Positions 7,856 through 19,184 of a stretch of DNA of 64,000 nt are shown here, piece after piece. Source of the stretch: Pseudomonas frederiksbergensis. GTDB lineage: Bacteria > Pseudomonadota > Gammaproteobacteria > Pseudomonadales > Pseudomonadaceae. Within the stretch, counting starts at the first letter, position 1. Each line of letters starts with the position of its first letter. The position numbers were made by a program, and so were the translations under genes. The stretch lies in the NCBI RefSeq assembly GCF_000802155.2, contig NZ_JQGJ02000007.1, positions 186,001-250,000 of the forward strand, in the 5' to 3' direction. The notes below the pieces were generated by a model. It was not told where the DNA came from and made no database searches. It saw only the letters and a program-made list of their open reading frames with translations.

Positions 7856-9579
7856 CGAAGGCCCTCCCCAGTCATTGACTGGGTAGAGGATGGCTGTAAA
7901 TCCATACGATGGCAAGAGGCCGTACTGTCACGAGAGTGTAGCTGTCGATGGCAGTTGGGATGCAACAACACAAGATTGTCCAGCTCGTCGCCTCCGCCCA
8001 TGTGCCGCTCGATAACATGGTGGATGTTCCACCCGCTTTCGAACGTAATTAACTGCTTGCACATCGGGCAGCGCTTGCTCTGGCCAAGCCACAACGTCAG
8101 CGTCTTCCGCTTCCCTTCATCCGAACTCCGCCACGCATATTCCAGCCGTTGCTCGAAGTACATCTCGTCCTCTGGGGCGTACGGGTTAGCCTCCGCCTTG
8201 ATCTTGGTGTGCCGCTTGATCGGCGTATCGCTGGCGTACAACAGGTGGAGCAGTTTGCCGCTGGGGTGTAGCCCGGTGAATACCCAACTGCGTGTTCCCA
8301 CACGCTTGAAGTATTTTGCCTTGATCCAACGTTTGCAGCGATTCAGATGTCGCCGTCTGCACCATCGCCATAGCAATTTCCAGATCCTGTAATCCACGTA
8401 GTTGAAGGTCTGCTTGGCGACAATCGGCCGATGATAATTGGCCCAACCCCGAATGACTGGATTGAGTTGCTTGATCAACAGACTGGCCGGTGCCGCTTTG
8501 TTTGCTTCAACCAACGCCTTAACCTTGGCCAGAAATGCTTTCACGTTCTTGTGGGCTGGCTTTATCAGCAGCTTGTCACCGTACTTGCGAATATTCTGAC
8601 CGAGGAAATCGAACCCATCCGCTACGTGCGTGAACAGCGTTTTCTCCACCGCAAGGCTCAACCCCCGCTCGTCCATGAAGGCTTCGACGAGTGGCTTCAC
8701 CTCGTTTTCCAGCAGCTCTTTCGAGATGCCGGTGATGACGAAATCGTCTGCGTACCGCACATAGTTGACCTTGGTCTTGTAGCTGGCTTTGGTATTACGC
8801 TGCCCGAACCGAGATTCGAGCTCCTTTTCCAGTCCATCAAGGGCCAAGTTGGCCAATACTGGCGAGATGATGCCTCCTTGCGGAGTTCCCGCCCCGATTG
8901 GGTTCAATTGACCGGATTCCATATATCCCGCCTTCAGCCACCTCCTTAGAACCACCTTGTCCATCGGGACGTTGGTGATCAGCCAGTCGTGACTGATATT
9001 GTCGAAGCACCCCTTTATATCCCCCTCCATGACCCACTGCGCAGAGTGCTTGCGACCGAGATTGACGAACAATTGCTCGATTGCATCTGCCGTGGAGCGA
9101 TGAGGACGAAAGCCATAGGAGTTTCGGTCGGCTGTGGTCTCGGACACCGGTTCGAGGGCAAGCAGGTATAACGCCTGCATTGCTCGATCCAACATCGTAG
9201 GAATCCCCAGCGGTCTGCGCTGGCCATTTGCCTTGGGAATGTAAACCCGCCGCAGTGGTCGGGGCTTGTAGCCCCTGCGCTCTAACCGAAAAACTGCCTT
9301 CCATTTGCTTTCAGGCGTACTCCAGGTTTCCCCATCGACGCCGGGAGTCCTGCGACCCCGGTTTTCAGTGACCCGTTTGACTGCCAATGTCTTGGCTGCA
9401 AACGAGCGAACCAGCATCCGCTGCAAGGTTTTCACCTGCCGCCATTGCCGATTCTTGGCTGCCTTCGCGATCCGTACCTGTAGCCCTCGCACCTGTCGAT
9501 GACCTGTTTCCCAGTCTATCGAATGCCAACTGGTGGCCAGATGGGAGGACGCAGGTACTTCTATTTCAGACGCACTCAT
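7852..9579 (-). CDS. Group II intron reverse transcriptase/maturase with HNH endonuclease domain
   Basis: A 575-aa intron-encoded protein. The RT0 motif TPGVDG is at 79-83, D187 is in EGDIKGCFDNI (motif A), TPQGGIISP is at 232-240, and the catalytic YADD is at 276-279. Maturase domain X follows (LNPVIRGWANYHR, about 372-384, then a basic WRWCRRRH region). The C-terminal HNH nuclease has CPMC (504-507), HH (520-521) and PNCH (541-544). The start at 9579 has GGAGGA 8 nt upstream; a longer frame to 9783 runs into ribozyme sequence. All catalytic residues are intact, so the intron is probably splicing- and mobility-competent. Confidence 0.95.
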   Translation of the reverse strand: MSASEIEVPASSHLATSWHSIDWETGHRQVRGLQVRIAKAAKNRQWRQVKTLQRMLVRSFAAKTLAVKRVTENRGRRTPGVDGETWSTPESKWKAVFRLERRGYKPRPLRRVYIPKANGQRRPLGIPTMLDRAMQALYLLALEPVSETTADRNSYGFRPHRSTADAIEQLFVNLGRKHSAQWVMEGDIKGCFDNISHDWLITNVPMDKVVLRRWLKAGYMESGQLNPIGAGTPQGGIISPVLANLALDGLEKELESRFGQRNTKASYKTKVNYVRYADDFVITGISKELLENEVKPLVEAFMDERGLSLAVEKTLFTHVADGFDFLGQNIRKYGDKLLIKPAHKNVKAFLAKVKALVEANKAAPASLLIKQLNPVIRGWANYHRPIVAKQTFNYVDYRIWKLLWRWCRRRHLNRCKRWIKAKYFKRVGTRSWVFTGLHPSGKLLHLLYASDTPIKRHTKIKAEANPYAPEDEMYFEQRLEYAWRSSDEGKRKTLTLWLGQSKRCPMCKQLITFESGWNIHHVIERHMGGGDELDNLVLLHPNCHRQLHSRDSTASCHRMDLQPSSTQSMTGEGLR

Positions 9580-12259
<2,680 letters not shown>

Positions 12260-12309
12260 GATCGATATTCCTTAAATACTTTGTAGTAGCGGGAAAATGA
12301 GCGGAAAAA

Positions 12310-12603
12310 TCAGCCTTCGAGAACGGCGAGGATTTCGTTCTCGCTCATTACCAACAGGTCTTCGCCGTCGACTTTCACGGTGTTGCTGCCGGAGTAAGGG
12401 CCGAACACAACCTTGTCACCCACTTTCACGGCCGGCGCACGTACTTCACCGTTTTCCAGGGCCTTGCCTGGACCTACAGCGAGAACTTCACCGTGGTTGG
12501 CTTTTTCGGCAGCCGAACCTGGCAGGACGATACCGCCAGCGGTTTTCTTCTCTTCTTCGCTGCGACGGATGACGACGCGGTCATGCAGAGGACGAAGCTT
12601 CAT
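12310..12603 (-). CDS. groS: Co-chaperonin GroES (10 kDa)
   Basis: A 97-aa lid protein of the GroEL chamber. MKLRPLHDRVVIRR at the start, the mobile-loop region EEKKTAGGIVLPGSA, and GDKVVFGPYSG are all typical, and the length is standard. It is the first gene of the groESL operon, with a sigma-32-like promoter about 150 nt upstream and AGGAGAG before the ATG. Confidence 0.98.
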   Translation of the reverse strand: MKLRPLHDRVVIRRSEEEKKTAGGIVLPGSAAEKANHGEVLAVGPGKALENGEVRAPAVKVGDKVVFGPYSGSNTVKVDGEDLLVMSENEILAVLEG

Positions 12604-12681
12604 TGTCGATCTCTCCTAATTTTGGTTTTCATCGGCCGGTGTAGTCCCGGCGGGTTTAACAAAAGCCGGCTGAGCCGGGGT

Positions 12682-12702
12682 GCGGTTCGTCAAGCGAACC
12701 GC
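12682..12702 (-). promoter_or_regulatory. Hairpin in the groES 5' untranslated region
   Basis: Perfect 8-bp stem GCGGTTCG / CGAACCGC with a 5-nt loop, roughly 80 nt before the groES start; a second GC-rich stem (GCCGGCTGAGCCGG region) lies nearer. These may stabilise the heat-shock transcript. A thermosensor role is not shown. Confidence 0.4.
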
Positions 12703-12748
12703 GGAAGTCTGTCCAGTGTCGCCACCGGAAACCTTGCGGTGACCCATA

Positions 12749-12775
12749 CATATGGGCGTGCAAGGGGATTACAAG
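12749..12775 (-). promoter_or_regulatory. Sigma-32-like heat-shock promoter of groESL
   Basis: On the - strand CTTGTAA (-35) and CCCATATG (-10) are separated by 12 nt, close to the CTTGAAA / CCCCATNT consensus. The position before groES fits heat-shock control. Confidence 0.65.
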
Positions 12776-12818
12776 GGCCAGGGGTAGAAATTTTTTGCTT
12801 GTGGTCGCGAAAACGAAC

Positions 12819-12839
12819 ACGGCGCCCGAAGGCGCCGTG
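12819..12839. terminator. Stem-loop after fxsA
   Basis: Hairpin ACGGCGCC-CGAA-GGCGCCGT followed on the - strand by a weak T-rich run. It probably ends fxsA before the groESL promoter. Confidence 0.55.
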
Positions 12840-12846
12840 GCGGGGT

Positions 12847-13323
12847 TTACTTGGAATCCCGGTGTTCGAACTCGCCTTCGATCACGTTAGGCTCGCGGCC
12901 CACAGGCTCACGCGGAGCCGGTCCGCCACGGGGTTGAAGATCATCGGCGAACGCTCGCTGGCGCATCGCCTGCTCTTCGGCGCGCTGGCGCATCTTATTG
13001 GCGAGCAACCGACGGGTAAACGGCAACAGCATGACCAAGCCCAGCACGTCGCTGATGAAACCTGGCAGGATCAACAGGCCACCACCCAAGGCCAGCATCA
13101 GGCCTTCGAGCATGGTCTGGGCAGGCAACTCGCCACGGCTCAGGCTTTCACGGGCACGCAGCGCCGTGGCGAGACCGGCGATACGCAGCACGAAGACACC
13201 GAGCATCGAGCCGAGAATGACCAGCAATAGCGCCGGGAAGAACCCGATCGCACCGCTGACCTTGACGAATACGAACAGCTCCAACACCGGGAACAGCAGA
13301 AAGAGCAACAAAAAAGGGCGCAT
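12847..13323 (-). CDS. fxsA: FxsA family membrane protein
   Basis: A 158-aa inner-membrane protein with three to four hydrophobic segments (FLLLFLLFPVLELFVF at the start, then two central pairs) and a charged cytoplasmic C-terminal tail from about residue 105. The E. coli homologue, when overproduced, suppresses exclusion of phage T7 by the F plasmid; its normal role is not known. The ATG at 13323 is preferred over the TTG one codon earlier because AGAGGAA is well placed. Next to groES, as in other Pseudomonas. Confidence 0.85.
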   Translation of the reverse strand: MRPFLLLFLLFPVLELFVFVKVSGAIGFFPALLLVILGSMLGVFVLRIAGLATALRARESLSRGELPAQTMLEGLMLALGGGLLILPGFISDVLGLVMLLPFTRRLLANKMRQRAEEQAMRQRAFADDLQPRGGPAPREPVGREPNVIEGEFEHRDSK

Positions 13324-13389
13324 CAAAGGGTTCCTCTACGCAAGAATGCCTTGCTATGAAACCTTAAATGACGTCGCCCTTTCGTGAAT

Positions 13390-14121
13390 TCAAGCATCGA
13401 CCTCGGCATTTTTTGGCCATTGCTGGGCGTGAGCCAGATAAACCAAGGCTTCGCGCACTTGTGTCGGCGTGTTGCAAGGGTTTGGAAACGCCAACCAATG
13501 CAGGCCGTGCCCGATGCGCAAGTGCATGCCTTCGCTGTCGATGCCGACCAGTTGCGCCGGTTCATTGTCCGGCAGGCCGCTCAATTCCACGTAATGGGCG
13601 ATGGCATTGGCGTGATCGGCATTCATGTGTTCGATCATGCTGGCTTCGGCCCTGCCGGCGAAAGGGTTGGCCAGGGTGAGCTGGTCAATCCAGTGAATCG
13701 CGCCAAACCCACCAATGTAGCGATGGCGCACCGGGTCGAGTGCCCAGAAATCGAAGTCATGGGCCTTATGGTAGTTCTGCGACTCAGGAAAATAGCGGTA
13801 ATAACGCTCGGCGGCGGCGTCGATGGCGACGCTGTCCTCGAGTTTGCGCGCCTCTGCCAGATAGGTCAGGCGCCCCACCGCCTGCACATCCTCGGCGCCG
13901 CGTTCGCCGACCAGCATCGAGCATTTGGGATCTTTTTGCAGATTATGAGTGTGCTGGGCGATACGGCTGATCAGGATCAGCGGCCGGCCTTGTTCGTCCA
14001 GGCAATAGGGCACCACGGAGCCGAACGGAAAGCCGGGCATGGATTTGGAATGGGTCGAGAGCATTCCGCGGTATTCCTTGAGCAGCAGTTCACGGGCATG
14101 CTTGGCAGCTTCAACGCTCAA
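13390..14121 (-). CDS. HugZ-like haem/FMN split-barrel protein (pyridoxamine phosphate oxidase superfamily)
   Basis: A 243-aa protein with an N-terminal split-barrel domain (FPFGSVVPYCLDEQGRPLIL, then SRIAQHTHNL and VGRLTYLA) and a C-terminal DUF2470-type domain (MIEHMNADHANAIAHYVEL, from about residue 160), the arrangement of HugZ family proteins that bind haem or flavin. Whether this one degrades haem is not decided by sequence. The frame starts at a TTG with AAAGGAG 9 nt upstream; no in-frame ATG stands at a better place, so a TTG start is likely. Monocistronic between fxsA and the SDR gene. Confidence 0.82.
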   Translation of the reverse strand: MSVEAAKHARELLLKEYRGMLSTHSKSMPGFPFGSVVPYCLDEQGRPLILISRIAQHTHNLQKDPKCSMLVGERGAEDVQAVGRLTYLAEARKLEDSVAIDAAAERYYRYFPESQNYHKAHDFDFWALDPVRHRYIGGFGAIHWIDQLTLANPFAGRAEASMIEHMNADHANAIAHYVELSGLPDNEPAQLVGIDSEGMHLRIGHGLHWLAFPNPCNTPTQVREALVYLAHAQQWPKNAEVDA

Positions 14122-14287
14122 TTTATGACTCCTTTAATAAAATCCGTCTAGAAAACGGTCAAGCGAGTGGAGTAATGTTCCGCCACACCTGCGGGACTGT
14201 TTTCGCGTGCAGCCGGGCTACATCGCCGCGAATCGAGAGTCTCTCTGGAACAGTCCCCCTCCACCGCTGCGCCCTCTGGACATGAGA

Positions 14288-15046
14288 ATGCAACTCACTG
14301 ACAAAGTAATCATTATCACCGGCGGTTGCCAGGGCCTGGGTCGCTCCATGGCCGAGTATTTCGCCGACAAGGGCGCCAAGCTAGCGCTGGTCGACCTCAA
14401 TCAGGAAAAACTCGACCAGGCGGTTGCCGCCTGCGCAGCCAAGGGCGTCGAGGCCCGCGCCTATTTGTGCAACGTTGCCAATGAAGACCAGGTGGTCGAC
14501 ATGGTCGCCCGGGTCGCTGAGGACTTCGGCGCGATCCACGGGCTGATCAACAACGCCGGCATCCTGCGTGACGGTCTGTTGCTCAAGGTCAAGGACGGCG
14601 AGATGACCAAAATGAGCCTCGCCCAGTGGCAGGCCGTGATCGACGTCAATCTAACCGGTGTGTTCCTGTGCACCCGCGAAGTGGCGGCGAAAATGGTCGA
14701 GCTGAAGAACAGCGGTGCGATCATCAATATCTCGTCGATCTCGCGCGCCGGCAACATCGGCCAGACCAACTACTCGGCCGCCAAGGCCGGCGTGGCCGCT
14801 GCGACCGTGACCTGGGCCAAGGAACTGGCGCGCTACGGTATCCGCGTGGCGGGCATCGCACCAGGCTTCATCGAAACCGAAATGACCCTGGGCATGAAAC
14901 CGGAAGCCTTGGAAAGAATGACCTCCGTGATCCCGCTCAAGCGCATGGGCAAGCCCGAGGAGATCGCGCATTCGGCCGCCTATATCTTCGAGAACGACTA
15001 CTACACCGGACGGATCCTGGAGATGGATGGAGGGATGCGGATCTAA
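14288..15046 (+). CDS. Short-chain dehydrogenase/reductase
   Basis: A 252-aa classical SDR. It has TGGCQGLG (nucleotide-binding Gly motif), NNAG, the serine of INISSIS and the catalytic YSAAK, with the C-terminal IAPGFIETEM typical of FabG-like enzymes. The start at MQLTDKV is chosen by family alignment; an ATG two codons earlier (14282) is possible. The substrate is unknown; a 3-oxoacyl or hydroxysteroid-like oxidoreduction is likely. It stands alone, ended by a hairpin shared with apbC. Confidence 0.88.
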   Translation: MQLTDKVIIITGGCQGLGRSMAEYFADKGAKLALVDLNQEKLDQAVAACAAKGVEARAYLCNVANEDQVVDMVARVAEDFGAIHGLINNAGILRDGLLLKVKDGEMTKMSLAQWQAVIDVNLTGVFLCTREVAAKMVELKNSGAIINISSISRAGNIGQTNYSAAKAGVAAATVTWAKELARYGIRVAGIAPGFIETEMTLGMKPEALERMTSVIPLKRMGKPEEIAHSAAYIFENDYYTGRILEMDGGMRI

Positions 15047-15057
15047 ACGCGCCACAT

Positions 15058-15095
15058 ATCCTCGGTGGGGCGAGCTTGCTGGCTCCACCGAGGAT
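15058..15095. terminator. Convergent terminator between the SDR gene and apbC
   Basis: Inverted repeat ATCCTCGGTGG / CCACCGAGGAT around a GCGAGCTTGCTGGCT loop; the loop resembles the local REP family. Confidence 0.6.
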
Positions 15096-15109
15096 TGTGT
15101 TTCAAGGCA

Positions 15110-16204
15110 TCAATCGTCGCTGACAGTGATGTTCGGCATCACCGGCGATGCGGCTTCCTGCAGCACGATCCGCGCGCCAACGTGGCGCGCGAGCTCTTGG
15201 TAGACCATGGCGATCTGGCTGTCCGGTTCGGCGATGACGGTTGGCTTGCCGCCGTCGGCCTGCTCGCGGATCACCATCGACAGCGGTAGCGAAGCCAGCA
15301 ACTCGACCCCGTACTGGGTAGCCAGTTTCTCCCCTCCGCCTTCACCGAACAGATGCTCGGCATGCCCGCAGTTGGAGCAGATGTGCACGGCCATGTTCTC
15401 CACTACGCCCAGCACCGGGATGTTGACCTTGCGGAACATCTCCACGCCCTTGCGCGCATCCAGCAAGGCCAGGTCCTGAGGCGTGGTGACGATCACCGCG
15501 CCGGCCACCGGGACTTTCTGCGCCAGGGTCAGCTGGATGTCGCCGGTGCCCGGCGGCATGTCGATCACCAGGTAATCCAGGTCACCCCAGGCGGTTTGCG
15601 TGACCAGTTGCAGCAACGCCCCGGACACCATCGGCCCACGCCAGACCATGGGTGTGTTGTCGTCGGTCAGGAACGCCATGGACATCACCTCCACGCCGTG
15701 CGACTGGATCGGCACGAACCACTTCTGGTCCTTGATCTGCGGTCGGGTGCCCTCGGCGATGCCAAACATGATGCCCTGGCTCGGACCGTAGATGTCCGCG
15801 TCGAGAATGCCTACCTTGGCCCCTTCCCGAGCCAGGGCCAGGGCCAGGTTGGCGGCGGTGGTGGACTTGCCCACGCCGCCCTTGCCCGAGGCCACCGCGA
15901 TCACGTTCTTGACGTTCGCCAACCCGGGAACCTGGGCCTGGGCCTTGTGGCTGGCAATCACGCGGGTGACGTCGACCTTTGCAGTTGTCACGCCATCCAG
16001 GCCCTCGATGGCCATCTGCAGCATCTGCGCCCAACCGTTCTTGAACAGGTCGGCGGCGTAGCCGATTTCCAGCTGGACGTTGACACGATCTCCGTGGATG
16101 TCGATGGCGCGCACGCATCCGGCGCTGACCGGGTCTTGGTTCAGGTAGGGGTCGGTGTACTGGCGAAGGATGGCTTCCACCGCTGCGCGATTGACGGCGC
16201 TCAT
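15110..16204 (-). CDS. apbC: Iron-sulfur cluster carrier protein ApbC (Mrp/NBP35 ATPase)
   Basis: A 364-aa P-loop ATPase that carries and delivers [4Fe-4S] clusters to apo-proteins. An N-terminal DUF59/MIP18-like domain (1-90) is followed by the deviant Walker A GKGGVGKS (107-114), DADIYGPSQG, and the cluster-binding pair CSNC near residue 278. The start at 16204 has GGAG 7 nt upstream. It faces metG across a short spacer that holds a REP element; the apbC/metG neighbourhood is common in gamma-proteobacteria. Confidence 0.94.
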   Translation of the reverse strand: MSAVNRAAVEAILRQYTDPYLNQDPVSAGCVRAIDIHGDRVNVQLEIGYAADLFKNGWAQMLQMAIEGLDGVTTAKVDVTRVIASHKAQAQVPGLANVKNVIAVASGKGGVGKSTTAANLALALAREGAKVGILDADIYGPSQGIMFGIAEGTRPQIKDQKWFVPIQSHGVEVMSMAFLTDDNTPMVWRGPMVSGALLQLVTQTAWGDLDYLVIDMPPGTGDIQLTLAQKVPVAGAVIVTTPQDLALLDARKGVEMFRKVNIPVLGVVENMAVHICSNCGHAEHLFGEGGGEKLATQYGVELLASLPLSMVIREQADGGKPTVIAEPDSQIAMVYQELARHVGARIVLQEAASPVMPNITVSDD

Positions 16205-16298
16205 GGGCAACTCCGATAGCAAGACTTGAAAAACAGGCGGCTATCCTACGCCGCGCGTGCTTTTGTGGCGACCCGATTACTGTCGCGCGGATATCTTT

Positions 16299-16326
16299 GT
16301 GGCGAGGGAATTTATCCCCTCGCCAC
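16299..16326. repeat. REP element (GTGGCGAGGG class)
   Basis: Palindrome GTGGCGAGGGAA-TTTA-TCCCCTCGCCAC between apbC and metG; the same core appears at 37401 and 62375. Confidence 0.75.
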
Positions 16327-16438
16327 AGTTGTGCTCTGCTGCTCCCGGCAATGCATCGCGAAACAGCCCTGAAGGGTGAAAAAAAGCCGCCAGCGCTTTA
16401 TAGTGGCCGACCTCCGTTTCATCAAGTAGCCGAGCCCC

Positions 16439-18484
16439 ATGTCCGAGCCACGCAAGATCCTCGTCACCAGCGCCCTGCCCTATGCCAATGGTTCGATTCA
16501 CCTCGGCCATATGCTGGAATACATCCAGACCGATATGTGGACGCGCTTCCAGAAGCATCGCGGCAACCAATGTATTTATGTCTGCGCCGACGACGCCCAC
16601 GGTTCGGCCATCATGCTGCGCGCGGAAAAAGAAGGCATCACCCCGGAACAACTGATCGCCAATGTCCAGGCTGAACACAGCGCCGACTTTGCCGAGTTCC
16701 TGGTGGACTTCGACAACTTCCACTCCACTCACGCCGAAGAAAACCGTGAGCTGTCGAGCCAGATCTACCTGAAGCTGCGTCATGCCGGGCATATTTCCAC
16801 CCGTTCGGTTACCCAGTATTTCGACCCGGAAAAGAAAATGTTCCTGGCCGACCGCTTCATCAAGGGCACCTGTCCGAAGTGTGGTACCGAGGACCAGTAC
16901 GGCGACAACTGCGAGAAATGCGGCGCAACCTACGCACCGACCGACCTGAAAGACCCGAAGTCGGCGATTTCCGGCGCAACCCCGGTGCTCAGGGACTCCC
17001 AGCACTTCTTCTTCAAGCTGCCGGACTTCCAGCAGATGCTGCAGGCCTGGACCCGCAGTGGCACGCTGCAGGACGCGGTCGCCAACAAGCTCGCCGAGTG
17101 GCTCGATTCGGGCTTGCAGGAATGGGACATTTCCCGCGATGCGCCATACTTCGGCTTCGAGATTCCCGGCGAACCCGGCAAGTATTTCTACGTGTGGCTG
17201 GACGCGCCGATCGGCTACATGGCGAGTTTCAAGAACCTTTGCGACCGCACGCCGGACCTGGACTTCGATGCGTTCTGGGGCAAGGATTCCACCGCCGAGG
17301 TGTACCACTTCATCGGCAAGGACATCGTCAACTTCCACGCACTGTTCTGGCCGGCCATGCTCGAAGGTGCCGGCTTCCGTAAACCGACCGGCATCAACGT
17401 CCACGGCTACCTGACCGTCAACGGCCAGAAAATGTCCAAGTCCCGCGGCACCTTCATCAAGGCGCGGACCTACCTGGACCACCTGTCGCCGGAATACCTG
17501 CGCTACTACTACGCGGCCAAGCTCGGCCGTGGCGTCGACGACCTGGACCTGAACCTCGAAGACTTCGTGCAGAAGGTCAACTCCGACCTGGTGGGCAAGG
17601 TCGTCAACATTGCCAGCCGTTGCGCCGGGTTCATCCACAAGGGCAACGCGGGTGTGCTGGTGGCCGGTAACGCCGCGCCGGAACTGACCGACGCCTTCCT
17701 CGCCGCCGCGCCAAGCATCGCCGATGCCTACGAGAACCGCGACTTCGCCCGTGCCATGCGCGAAATCATGGCCCTGGCCGACCGCGCCAATGCCTGGATT
17801 GCCGACAAGGCGCCGTGGTCGCTGGCCAAACAGGAAGGCAAGCAGGACGAAGTCCAGGCCATCTGCGCCCTGGGTATCAACCTGTTCCGCCAGCTGGTGA
17901 TCTTTCTCAAGCCGGTGCTGCCGCTGCTGGCGGCCGATGCCGAAGCGTTCCTGAACGTTGCACCGCTGACCTGGAACGACCACCAGACCCTGCTGAGCAA
18001 CCATCAGCTGAACGAGTTCAAGCCGCTGATGACCCGCATCGATTCCGCAAAGGTCCAAGCCATGATCGACGCATCCAAGGAAGACCTGGCCGCCAGCCAG
18101 ACCGACACCGGCGCCCCTGCCGGCAACGGCGAACTGGCCAAGGACCCGCTGTCGCCGGAAATCGACTTCGACGCCTTCGCCGCCGTTGACCTGCGCGTGG
18201 CGCTGATCGTCAAGGCAGAGGCCGTGGAAGGCGCCGACAAGCTGTTGCGCCTGACCTTGGACATCGGCGATGAACAACGCAACGTGTTCTCCGGCATCAA
18301 GAGCGCCTATCCGGACCCGGCCAAGCTTGAAGGCAGGCTGACGATGATGATCGCCAACCTCAAGCCACGCAAAATGCGTTTCGGTATTTCCGAGGGCATG
18401 GTGATGGCGGCGGGCCCTGGTGGTGAAGAAATCTACCTGTTGAGCCCTGACAGCGGCGCCAAGCCGGGCCAGCGGATCAAGTAA
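16439..18484 (+). CDS. metG: Methionyl-tRNA synthetase
   Basis: A 681-aa class I aminoacyl-tRNA synthetase that charges tRNA-Met. HIGH-type motif HLGH at 21-24, a zinc knuckle with CPKC and CEKC around residues 145-161, and KMSKS at about 331. The C-terminal extension (from about residue 575; DFDAFAAVDLRVALIVKAE) is the Trbp111/EMAP-like tRNA-binding and dimerisation domain of long MetG proteins. Length and motifs are standard. The - strand frame of 744 codons lying over it is only an antisense shadow. Confidence 0.98.
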   Translation: MSEPRKILVTSALPYANGSIHLGHMLEYIQTDMWTRFQKHRGNQCIYVCADDAHGSAIMLRAEKEGITPEQLIANVQAEHSADFAEFLVDFDNFHSTHAEENRELSSQIYLKLRHAGHISTRSVTQYFDPEKKMFLADRFIKGTCPKCGTEDQYGDNCEKCGATYAPTDLKDPKSAISGATPVLRDSQHFFFKLPDFQQMLQAWTRSGTLQDAVANKLAEWLDSGLQEWDISRDAPYFGFEIPGEPGKYFYVWLDAPIGYMASFKNLCDRTPDLDFDAFWGKDSTAEVYHFIGKDIVNFHALFWPAMLEGAGFRKPTGINVHGYLTVNGQKMSKSRGTFIKARTYLDHLSPEYLRYYYAAKLGRGVDDLDLNLEDFVQKVNSDLVGKVVNIASRCAGFIHKGNAGVLVAGNAAPELTDAFLAAAPSIADAYENRDFARAMREIMALADRANAWIADKAPWSLAKQEGKQDEVQAICALGINLFRQLVIFLKPVLPLLAADAEAFLNVAPLTWNDHQTLLSNHQLNEFKPLMTRIDSAKVQAMIDASKEDLAASQTDTGAPAGNGELAKDPLSPEIDFDAFAAVDLRVALIVKAEAVEGADKLLRLTLDIGDEQRNVFSGIKSAYPDPAKLEGRLTMMIANLKPRKMRFGISEGMVMAAGPGGEEIYLLSPDSGAKPGQRIK

Positions 18485-18504
18485 CGCGACTGCACGCGAC
18501 ACCG

Positions 18505-18541
18505 ATCCCACAGTCGCTATCGAGCGACTGTGGGATTTTTC
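18505..18541 (+). terminator. metG terminator
   Basis: Long perfect stem ATCCCACAGTCGCT / AGCGACTGTGGGAT followed by T5. Confidence 0.88.
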
Positions 18542-18611
18542 ATATCTGGCCCACCCTCACGGTGTGCCGGATAATGCCTAATTTTGTCACAGGCCCTGTC
18601 GCCCCATACCC

Positions 18612-19184
18612 ATGACCGAAATCCTCTTATCCCTGTTGAGCGCGGCCCTGATCAACAATCTGATGTTGCATTGGCCGCTGGGCGTCGATCCGCTGCTGGC
18701 AGCCAAGGGTAGAAGCCAGGTACACGCCCTGGGCCTGGCGACGGCAGGCCTGATGCTCTGTGTCGGTACCCTGGGCTATCTGGTCGATCAATGGTTGCTG
18801 GTCCCGGCTGACCTGGCATCACTGCAATTATTGGTTTGGCTGCCCCTGAGCGTCTTGCTGATCGGGCCAGTGCTACGGCTGCTGGGGCGCTGGCTGCCCA
18901 TGCTGCCGTTCGCCGGCTTGTGGCCGTTGCTCCTCGGCAATGCCGCCATACTGGGCGTCACGCTACTCGTCAGCCGGGAGGCCACGAGCCTTGGCCAGGC
19001 CATGGCGACCAGCCTGGGTGCCGGCCTGGGTTTCTGGCTGGTGCTGAGTCTGTTTGACGACTTGCAACAGCGCATCCTCGACAACGATATTCCGTTGCCT
19101 TTCCGGGGGCTGCCGATCCAGCTGATCTGTGCCGGCCTGATGGCAGTGGCTTTTCTCGGGTTGCACGGGCTGGTCAAAACATGA
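18612..19184 (+). CDS. rnfA: RnfA-like membrane subunit lacking the iron-sulfur cysteines
   Basis: A 190-aa protein with six hydrophobic segments and clear RnfA landmarks (ALINNLML near the start, PFRGLPIQLICAGLMAVAF near the end). In canonical RnfA two cysteines, in LGLCP and TTNCAVLG, help hold an intramembrane [2Fe-2S] cluster with RnfE. Here the aligned residues are D26 (LGVDP) and A112 (GNAAILG), so both ligands are gone. The alignment to the E. coli protein is from memory but needs no gaps around the first site. First gene of a tight rnfABDGE-nth operon; its stop overlaps rnfB (ATGA). Confidence 0.88.
   Translation: MTEILLSLLSAALINNLMLHWPLGVDPLLAAKGRSQVHALGLATAGLMLCVGTLGYLVDQWLLVPADLASLQLLVWLPLSVLLIGPVLRLLGRWLPMLPFAGLWPLLLGNAAILGVTLLVSREATSLGQAMATSLGAGLGFWLVLSLFDDLQQRILDNDIPLPFRGLPIQLICAGLMAVAFLGLHGLVKT

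Noticed and set aside
16277..18511. 744-codon open frame on the - strand over metG
   Set aside because: Antisense shadow; metG itself has all family motifs.
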